Shown: piece by piece, positions 52,401-57,204 of the stretch | Layout of the letters: each line of letters opens with the position of its first letter | Position numbering within the stretch: position 1 is the first letter of the stretch | DNA from: CAKRJP01 sp963634745 | Lineage (GTDB): Bacteria > Bacillota > Clostridia > Lachnospirales > Lachnospiraceae | Assembly: GCA_963634745.1 (NCBI GenBank) | Contig: CAVHCX010000020.1 | Span: 1 to 57,204, forward strand | Direction: 5' to 3' | DNA length: 57,204 nt | The notes under the pieces: model-generated | Seen by the model: the letters and a program-made list of their open reading frames with translations, nothing else | Database searches by the model: none | Told to the model about the DNA's origin: nothing | Translations under genes and position numbers: made by a program

Positions 52401-52994
52401 ACCCAGGCACAGCTTGCAAAAGAGCTGGCAGAAGATAAGTTACTCAGAGCAAGCGGACTATCAGTGGAGGCAGCCTTAAAGGCAGATATCAGCGATCCGG
52501 AATTTGCTTATCTGAATACCTATGTATCAGCAATCAAAACAGCAGAAAGCAATCTAAGTGCAGCCAAAGAAGCATATGACGCTGCAAATACAGCCTTCGA
52601 AGCAAAAAGAGCAGAAGGCGAGCAGGCATACAGAGCTTATCTTTCAGCAGTCGCAGACCTGGCGATTATTCAGAGCCGCGAGAATGCAAATACACAGGAG
52701 CTAACTCCAAATACCAATACAAACCAGACTGTGGAGAAAGAATCCGTAGAGAGCCAGACAGCAGATCATAAGGACGAGAAGGCTGAGAAGGCTGACAAGC
52801 CTGACAGGCCTGAGAAAGTAATTACAACGAGTATAGCAGTAGCACCAAGAAGTTTCGCCAGTGGTCAGGAGACAAGCATCAAGGCCAATACCGTAAAGAC
52901 AGGTGATACAGCAAAGGCAGGAGCTTATGGAGTATTATTTACAGGAGCTTTGGCAGCATTTTGGACAGCATTAAAGAGAAGAAAGTTATTTTAA
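49401..52994 (+). CDS. secreted coiled-coil surface protein with CAP/SCP domain
   Basis: 1197 residues from the ATG at 49401 (AGGAGG 8 bases upstream; the open frame extends 13 codons more). Signal peptide ILAGGAVCAAGVAISISPVTAQAS. Residues about 55-450 and 705-1100 are Ala/Lys/Glu-rich coiled coils; between them (about 505-700) is a CAP domain with AVAEAGAMRGAGVHNHSKL, CENLAFGYDD and EVVGHYTNLFWAKEQ. A 9-bp tandem lies within it. The C-terminus has a charged linker, VKTGD, a hydrophobic segment and RRKLF: a cell-wall-sorting-like signal lacking Leu-Pro. Likely an adhesin or a rod carrying the CAP domain. Promoter shared in design with the WXG100 operon. Confidence 0.87.
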   Translation: MKRDIKPGILAGGAVCAAGVAISISPVTAQASDMEANDVVVQNNEVSVQTEAENTAPESLSEAQEAVDEARGNMEAANEAVGEAQGKLDEAKENADSATGAADTAKTEADAAFDAAKSDASNAYGQAKKDVETAEKNVEEAGNKVSQAEENVSSAKDSLDQAESKLDETLSETTVTEDDIAEKETQVDQAKTDLNTKEDKLSQAEAAKKDAEEAVEKAEADQSKVEATVKEAESQKTAAEEAVSEAQKKADQAAKDLQTAKDLKDGKLDIEDTDQYKEEQEAKDQLDEASKKADAAGNDVETASKDLTDATTSENAAKADKESKEKDLSSKETAVSDAEKKKESADSAKTQAQTIYDQKVSDKESADKDVTGANQAVTDASNKVTSAEAAKTAADEAVKQASSAVNTAKTNAEADINKKIAAGETDLANKKAATQEAQDALDAVEANYSQGSLGFINWMLKNTKYTDKDKLNDLNKAYDIIVNASKEVFSEETGLPAEREGKVIVVGDKKDATSLENLKKSIEIMKKINELRASDDNFTDNLKRDDSYTNFYLMAVAEAGAMRGAGVHNHSKLITNCENLAFGYDDPTLGWYDREKAIFDKYKTKLGYSQITDMTQVAAIAKAATQGGEVVGHYTNLFWAKEQVMGVGYTDYSGYSGYSGYRYGTSCYNASYASGLKGLHMYSVDDFEKLFLEYCETVNQTACQTALDQAEEAQAKAETDLKALKDGKDAAIEKAIETAKNDLVAKEKAASEAATNLTTAQTALKTAQTALEDAKVKQTSAEQAVTTAQGLLEEATKASTQAATDYTSAKEAKDAAQEAFDDAKTALSEARTDKEAKQAVLEEKQAALELANTAQDQANAVHEAALKKLNDLTSDGTIEALTNQKTLADAALKSALGEKGLKEEALEEAKAFLKQAKSDVIVAKDQLTDVDALLKVAELNRDTAKDQVAQLSDELSDLKEQYAPVLEAMAARDEAETSLSQAEEAYETAQENLIEAQGNLTQAQLAKELAEDKLLRASGLSVEAALKADISDPEFAYLNTYVSAIKTAESNLSAAKEAYDAANTAFEAKRAEGEQAYRAYLSAVADLAIIQSRENANTQELTPNTNTNQTVEKESVESQTADHKDEKAEKADKPDRPEKVITTSIAVAPRSFASGQETSIKANTVKTGDTAKAGAYGVLFTGALAAFWTALKRRKLF
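51354..51380 (+). repeat. three tandem TATTCAGGT units inside the CAP domain
   Basis: Exact 9-bp repeat, three copies, encoding Tyr-Ser-Gly three times (DYSGYSGYSGYR). Copy-number changes would keep the frame. Confidence 0.9.
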
Positions 52995-53008
52995 AAGCAT
53001 CCAATTAT

Positions 53009-53041
53009 AAAAAGGAAGATCCGATTGGATCTTCCTTTTTT
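53009..53041 (+). terminator. terminator after the CAP/coiled-coil gene
   Basis: AAAAAGGAAGATCC pairs with GGATCTTCCTTTTT around loop GATT, ending in a T run. A strong factor-independent terminator. Confidence 0.92.
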
Positions 53042-53075
53042 GGATATCTCGCATGCGAGGTTGGAAGGTTGGGGG

Positions 53076-53297
53076 GCTGCAAGGGACTTTTGCTATGTTG
53101 AAAAAACATGCTGCGTTTCCTGCTCGCTGCAGGCGGCCTATTCGCGATGTCTTTACGCAAACTCGCGCTCCGCGCTCACGAGGGGCATAAAGCCCCTCGG
53201 CCCTTCGGGCACAGATGCGTAAGCCATCGCTGCCAGCCTGCAACTCCCTACGGAAGCCTCGCAATGTTTTTTCAACATAGCAAAAGTCCCTTGCAGC
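53076..53297. repeat. 222-bp GC-rich palindromic element, copy 1
   Basis: The outer arms are 34 bp (53076-53109, starting GCTGCAAGGGACTTTTGCTA) and 53264-53297, perfectly complementary. The inner 154 nt shares blocks with copy 2 at 55713: CTCGCTGCAG, ACTCGCGCTCCGCGCTCACG, GAGGGGC, GGCCCTTCGGGCACA, CGCTGCCAGC, ACGGAAGCCTCGC. It folds into nested stems (TGCAGGC/GCCTGCA, GAGGGGC/GCCCCTC, GCCC-TTCG-GGGC). The pairing extends imperfectly outward. No ORF of substance. Family unknown to me. Confidence 0.9.
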
Positions 53298-53384
53298 ATC
53301 GAATCTTCCATCTACATGCTCCGATTGAAGAAATGTAAGAATAGCGACTTAATTATTGTATACACAGATAAAGGAGAGAGTTTT

Positions 53385-55652
53385 ATGAAATGTAATATTA
53401 TAGTAAAAATTATAGTTATTGGTATGCTCTCATCTATGATGATTGGAAGTACGTCATCCTTTGCTGAAGATTTAACAACAGAAGAGACAAAGATTGAAAT
53501 CACTGGAGAATCATCAGAGGAAGAAAATACAGATGATTACATGGAAGAAATAGAAGAAGAAAATCAGGAAGAAGAGAATCTTGCGGGGGCATCTAATCAA
53601 AAAACAGGAGTAAGTTATAAAACGCATGTACAGACATATGGTTGGCAGGATTACGTAAGTAATGGAGAGATGTCAGGTACAGAAGGAGAAGCAAAAAGAT
53701 TAGAAGGCATTCAAATTAAGCTTGAAAATCAAGAATATACCGGAAGCATCCAGTATAGAACTCATGTGCAGACATACGGTTGGCAGGATTATGTAAGTGA
53801 TGATGCCATGTCAGGTACAGAAGGCGAGGCTAAAAGATTAGAAGCAATCCAGATCGAACTTACCGGAGAAATGGCAGAACACTATGATATTTATTATCGA
53901 GTACATTCTCAGACTTACGGTTGGCTCGGATGGGCTAAGAATGGTGAGAAAGCTGGTTCTTCTAACTATGCCAAGAGATTAGAAGGAATTCAGATTGTTC
54001 TGGTAGAAAAAGGAGGAGAAGCACCTGGAACCACAGACGGAGCGTATAGGCATCCTTGGATAGGCTACAATACCCATGTACAAACTTTTGGTTGGCAAGG
54101 CTATAAATTTGATGGAGAAACAGCCGGAACCAGTGGCCTGTCAAAGAGACTTGAGGGGATTCAACTTAAATTAATAGATCAAACCTATGAAGGAAGTTTA
54201 CAATATAGAACCCATGTGCAAACATATGGTTGGCAGGATTGGACTGCAGATGACGCTATCTCCGGAACCACAGGCGAAGCAAAAAGACTAGAGGCGATTC
54301 AGATTCAGCTTACCGGAGAAATGGCAGAACACTTTGATGTATATTATCGAGTACACTCTCAGACCTACGGCTGGCTGGGCTGGGCAAAAAATGGTGAGTC
54401 TGCAGGAACAGAAGGATGTGCAAAGAGGCTAGAAGCGATTGAAGTTTTACTTGTAGAAAAAGGAAATGAAATCCCGTCTGGTGGTGGAGACGCATTTTAT
54501 AATCCGACAGATACGGACGCTAATGTAACAGATACAGATTCTAATGCGGCAGATATGGATTCTAATCCATCAGAAAAAAATAGTGATACAGAAGATGCAT
54601 GCTCAAAAGGACAGCATGTTTGGGGGCATATTTCTTGGGATATAAAAAATGGATATGCTTGTGGCTTTTGTTATAAAGATGTGACAGATTACGAAGATAT
54701 GTACGATTGTCATGGAGCATGGCATACTCATACATTTTACTATATGCCAGAGTATTGGGTATGCCAAAAATGTGGAAAGTATTTACACAAACATTACTGG
54801 AAATGTTTCGGTCCAACCTGGTCATTAGATGGTACTAAAATTGTAGAAGAGCCTTATTGGGAATGTGCTCTATGTGGCAATCAAAGCACACAGATAGGAA
54901 CAGTTGAAGCAATTAAAGTATCTTCAGAAGGTTATAAATATGGAGCTATTGATCATTGGGTAACCCCATACAATTTTGAAAATGATTCTTACGATTGGAT
55001 TTTTGAGAATCATTGGGATGAAGCCGATTATACAAAAAAGCTTAAAAACGTATCTATAGATCAGAGTGTCTCTTTAACAGTTGGTGATTCTTATTCTTAT
55101 AAGGTAAGTTATATTCCAGGAGGAACAGAAAATCAGGTCACAAAAATGACATGGGAAAGCAGTGATCCATCCATAGTTTCGGTAGATGAAAACGGAAAAA
55201 TAGTTGCAAAGAAAAACGGAGTAGCTACCATTACAGTAACAGCTTCCAAAGAAAGAGGAGCATGCAAGTGTAAAAGTACTGTTCGTGTTACAGACACCAA
55301 TATTGGCAGCGTAAAAAAGGCAACATTACTGATAGATGGAAAATCCAATCCTGAGGGTACAATCACCTTGTCGAAAAATAAAAAATATAGTCTTTCATTA
55401 AAAACAGAGCCAGGTCAGGCTGTTTATGAGGTGAGGTATGATTATGAGATTGAGAAAAAATCTCCTATAACTATAAGCGGATCGATATTGATTGGAAATA
55501 TATCTATTGATTCCTGGGCGAGTAACCCTAAGTATACAAATCCAGAATCAGAAATAACTACACTTAGGACCGGAAAGGAAACAGTAAAAGCAACGGTGAG
55601 AGATATAATGGGGAATGTTATTGAATTAGAACAGAAAATAATTGTTGAATAG
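53385..55652 (+). CDS. secreted ChW-repeat protein with Ig-like (BIG2) domain
   Basis: 755 residues from the ATG at 53385 (AAAGGAGAG upstream; the frame extends 23 codons more). Signal peptide IIVKIIVIGMLSSMMIGSTSSFA, acidic linker, then six ChW repeats in two sets of three, each with T/S-HVQTYGWQ(D/G)-like text and AKRLE(G/A)IQ(I/L). A Ser/Asp/Asn linker follows, then a Cys/His-rich segment about 400-500 with several CxxC pairs (CGFCYKD, CQKCGKYLHKH, CALCG), probably zinc-binding, and a C-terminal BIG2 domain (TWESSDPSIVSVDENGKIVAKKNGVATITVTA). No anchor is seen, so it is secreted or wall-associated through ChW repeats. Bracketed by two palindromic elements. Confidence 0.87.
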   Translation: MKCNIIVKIIVIGMLSSMMIGSTSSFAEDLTTEETKIEITGESSEEENTDDYMEEIEEENQEEENLAGASNQKTGVSYKTHVQTYGWQDYVSNGEMSGTEGEAKRLEGIQIKLENQEYTGSIQYRTHVQTYGWQDYVSDDAMSGTEGEAKRLEAIQIELTGEMAEHYDIYYRVHSQTYGWLGWAKNGEKAGSSNYAKRLEGIQIVLVEKGGEAPGTTDGAYRHPWIGYNTHVQTFGWQGYKFDGETAGTSGLSKRLEGIQLKLIDQTYEGSLQYRTHVQTYGWQDWTADDAISGTTGEAKRLEAIQIQLTGEMAEHFDVYYRVHSQTYGWLGWAKNGESAGTEGCAKRLEAIEVLLVEKGNEIPSGGGDAFYNPTDTDANVTDTDSNAADMDSNPSEKNSDTEDACSKGQHVWGHISWDIKNGYACGFCYKDVTDYEDMYDCHGAWHTHTFYYMPEYWVCQKCGKYLHKHYWKCFGPTWSLDGTKIVEEPYWECALCGNQSTQIGTVEAIKVSSEGYKYGAIDHWVTPYNFENDSYDWIFENHWDEADYTKKLKNVSIDQSVSLTVGDSYSYKVSYIPGGTENQVTKMTWESSDPSIVSVDENGKIVAKKNGVATITVTASKERGACKCKSTVRVTDTNIGSVKKATLLIDGKSNPEGTITLSKNKKYSLSLKTEPGQAVYEVRYDYEIEKKSPITISGSILIGNISIDSWASNPKYTNPESEITTLRTGKETVKATVRDIMGNVIELEQKIIVE

Positions 55653-55712
55653 AGTTTCCGCTGAATAAGAAAGTTGCTGATGAAATTTCTTTAATGTGGG
55701 GATGGGAAGGGA

Positions 55713-55930
55713 GTACTGCAGGGGTGGGATGGGTCGCAAAAACAAGCTGCGGTTCCTACTCGCTGCAGCTGGCTGATTCGCGAAGCCTTCCGCTAACTCG
55801 CGCTCCGCGCTCACGAGGGGCTTCCACCCCTCGGCCCTTCGGGCACAAAGCTTACGGCCTCGCTGCCAGCTGCCAGCTCCTGACGGAAGCCTCGCTATCG
55901 TTTTTGCGACCCATCCCACCCCTGCAGTAC
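55713..55930. repeat. 218-bp GC-rich palindromic element, copy 2
   Basis: Arms of 31 bp (55713-55743, starting GTACTGCAGGGGTGGGATGG, and 55900-55930) pair perfectly and differ from the arms of copy 1. The inner 156 nt shares the conserved blocks with copy 1 in the same orientation, and inner stems show compensatory changes: GCAGCTGGC/GCCAGCTGC here against TGCAGGC/GCCTGCA there; GAGGGG-CTTCCA-CCCCTC here against GAGGGGC-ATAAA-GCCCCTC. The conserved tetraloop hairpin GCCCTTCGGGC is identical. Confidence 0.9.
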
Positions 55931-55965
55931 GGTCTCCCAAGCTACATAAAAGAAAATTCCAGAAC

Positions 55966-56856
55966 TTAATTAGCAGCAACGATCGGATTTACATGCACCA
56001 TAATATGTTTGACTTTCGAAAAATTCTTCTCTATATTGTCATGAACATCCTCCGCAATCCCATGGGCCTCCCGTAGAGATAAGGAGCCGTCTACAGCAAT
56101 CTCAACATCCACATAAATCTTATTTCCGAAAATTCTTGTCTGCAACAGGTCGATGCCTAATACATTGTCATTCTTCCTGACACAATCCCGAAGCTTCGTC
56201 TCCGTCTCCTCATCGCAAGAGTGGTCGACCATCTTATCCATAGCATCCATAAAAATATCATAGGCAGCTTTTACGATAAAAATAAAAATCACAAAACTTG
56301 CCAGGGAATCCATAATCGGAAATCCAAGTCTTGCGCCGGCAATTCCAATCAGAGCTCCTATAGAAGAAATGGCGTCGGAACGATGATGCCAGGCGTCGGC
56401 TAGAAGGGCACTGGAATCAATTTTTTTTGCATAGTATTTTGTGTACCAAAACATGCCTTCTTTCACGGCAATGGATATAATTGCCGCAATCAATGCCAGG
56501 ATGCCGGGAACCTGCAAATGATTGTAGTCTCCTTGTGTAATAGCTTTTAAGGCCTCCGCGCCGATACCCAGTCCGGTAATCAGGAGAATCACAGACAGGA
56601 CAATGGCCGCTACACATTCCAGGCGTTCATGGCCATAGGGGTGCTCCTTGTCCGGATTCTTTGATGATAATTTAATTCCAATAAGTACGATAATGGTACT
56701 GAATACATCAGATGCTGAATGAATAGCATCACTAATCATCGCATTGGAATGGGCGATAATCCCGGCAAAAAGCTTAAAAATAGATAGTAGGATATTTCCC
56801 ATAATCGTAGAAAAAGAGACTTTGTTTGCTAGTTTTTGAAAATTATTATTTTCCAT
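55966..56856 (-). CDS. cation diffusion facilitator transporter (Co/Ni/Zn efflux)
   Basis: 296 residues from the ATG at 56854-56856 behind GGAGGTAACAG; a TTG-started extension of five codons covers that box and is rejected. Membrane segments of the CDF fold: VSFSTIMGNILLSIFKLFAGIIA, SNAMISDAIHSASDVFSTIIVLIGI (metal-site HS-x-x-D-type helix), LLADAWHHRSDAISSIGALIGI (second metal motif HHRSD), then a cytoplasmic C-terminal domain with DVEIAVDGSLSLREAHGIAEDVHDNIE. Exports divalent metals in exchange for protons. The riboswitch upstream indicates induction by Ni2+/Co2+. Confidence 0.93.
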   Translation of the reverse strand: MENNNFQKLANKVSFSTIMGNILLSIFKLFAGIIAHSNAMISDAIHSASDVFSTIIVLIGIKLSSKNPDKEHPYGHERLECVAAIVLSVILLITGLGIGAEALKAITQGDYNHLQVPGILALIAAIISIAVKEGMFWYTKYYAKKIDSSALLADAWHHRSDAISSIGALIGIAGARLGFPIMDSLASFVIFIFIVKAAYDIFMDAMDKMVDHSCDEETETKLRDCVRKNDNVLGIDLLQTRIFGNKIYVDVEIAVDGSLSLREAHGIAEDVHDNIEKNFSKVKHIMVHVNPIVAAN

Positions 56857-56935
56857 ATCTGTTACCTCCAAATTTGTAAGATAACTCTATGGCACTAACT
56901 ATGTGTGGGAGTTTTAATTGATGCATTCAAAAGAT

Positions 56936-56988
56936 AAAAAAGAAAACACCCACGAACCAGTATTAGCAACAACTGTCCCGCGGATGTT
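56936..56988 (-). terminator. riboswitch-controlled terminator before the CDF gene
   Basis: On the minus strand AACATCCGCG can pair with CGTGGGTGTT, continued by CAGT/ACTG around TGTTGCTAAT, followed by TTTTCTTTTTT. The 5' half of this hairpin is the 3' part of the aptamer (CATCCGCGGGACAGT), so the two structures exclude each other. Confidence 0.75.
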
Positions 56989-57068
56989 AAGATTCATTCC
57001 ACTGTCACCTTTTGTGACCCGACTCCATGATAGGTTATAGACGATCTATCACGGTCTGCTCAGTTTGT
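56968..57068 (-). ncRNA. NiCo (czcD-type) riboswitch
   Basis: Minus strand aptamer of about 100 nt. Conserved modules: AACTGAGCAG at the 5' end, a stem GTGATAG/CTATCAT, the junction GGAGTCGGG, a stem GTCAC/GTGAC, a stem GTGGAATG/CATCCGC, then GGGACAGTT. These match the four-way-junction Ni/Co aptamer as I recall it (AACUGAGCAGG ... GNAGNCGGG ... GGGACAGUU). It lies between a promoter and the CDF gene. Metal binding would hold CATCCGCGGGACAGT in the aptamer and block the terminator, giving an ON switch. Confidence 0.85.
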
Positions 57069-57104
57069 ACTGTAGTTTTGTATGCAGTGCAAAGAGTTAT
57101 GGTA

Positions 57105-57133
57105 TTTATAGCATATGTAAATGAATTTGTCAA
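57105..57133 (-). promoter_or_regulatory. sigma-A promoter of the CDF transcript
   Basis: Minus strand TTGACA (57128-57133), 17-bp spacer, TATAAA (57105-57110). Transcription would start just upstream of the aptamer. Confidence 0.85.
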
Positions 57134-57204
57134 AGATTAATTTTCGAAAGATAGGGTAAATTTACTGTAGGAAATAAAAGAATAGACTGTCCCTCGATCA
57201 TCAG

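Noticed and set aside
49401..52994. LXG-type secreted toxin of the type VII system
   Set aside because: It has a Sec signal peptide, CAP domain and C-terminal anchor-like segment, and no LXG N-terminus or toxin domain.
53025..53338. Protein-coding frames across the GC-rich elements (also 55626-55979)
   Set aside because: They run through palindromes, lack ribosome binding sites, and arise from GC-rich repeat sequence.
53076..55930. Integron attC sites flanking a cassette
   Set aside because: attC sites have conserved ends and a variable centre; here the centre is conserved and the ends vary. No integrase is in the window.

Overview
The window is a chromosomal replication-origin region of a low-GC Firmicute, most likely a Lachnospiraceae-type Clostridia. 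Evidence for this: the order rpmH-rnpA-yidD-yidC-khpB / mnmE-mnmG-rsmG / parA-parB to the left of dnaA; dnaA-dnaN-yaaA-recF-gyrB-gyrA to the right; strong AGGAGG ribosome binding sites; DUF3881 and DUF4446 family genes; ChW-repeat and Ig-like surface proteins. Genes left of dnaA are nearly all on the minus strand and those right of it on the plus strand, as expected for bidirectional replication from an origin at about 13.9-15.8 kb. Species cannot be fixed from the sequence alone.

Layout. 1-830: decayed accessory DNA (response-regulator pseudogene, start of a gene leaving the window, possible mobile-element relic). 831-5529: tRNA-Arg(CCT), DUF3881 gene, serS, DUF4446 gene, parB, parA. 5530-6526: an AT-rich gap with parS sites and a DnaA box, at the position where Bacillus carries noc. 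6527-10870: rsmG, mnmG, mnmE, with an unusual 10-bp-period repeat array next to DnaA boxes between rsmG and mnmG. 11005-13799: khpB, yidC, yidD, rnpA, rpmH. 13930-15775: oriC with DnaA boxes on both sides of dnaA. 15850-22815: dnaN to gyrA, ending at a strong terminator.

23228-49266 is the accessory system of most interest: a divergent type VII (ESX/WXG100) secretion locus combined with Ser/Thr phospho-signalling. It holds an EssC-type FtsK/SpoIIIE ATPase with an N-terminal FHA domain, an EsaB/YukD ubiquitin-like protein, six small WXG100 or WXG100-like proteins, two membrane Ser/Thr kinases, a PP2C phosphatase, three other FHA proteins (one fused to a trypsin-like protease), a membrane protein with repeated TTLL motifs, a 2135-residue Ig-like surface protein, a TPR protein, a LytTR regulator and a HTH regulator. 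I see no EsaA or EssA homologue; the kinase-TM-helical proteins have the layout of EssB. Two promoters (before the WXG100 operon and before the coiled-coil CAP-domain surface protein at 49401) share paired 20-bp-spaced direct repeats resembling LytTR sites at an identical distance from the -10 box.

53000-57204: a ChW-repeat/Ig surface protein bracketed by two copies of a 218-222 bp GC-rich palindromic element whose core is conserved and whose long arms differ between copies but are perfectly self-complementary within each copy. The window ends with a cation diffusion facilitator gene on the minus strand, preceded by a promoter, a NiCo (czcD-type) riboswitch and an overlapping terminator.
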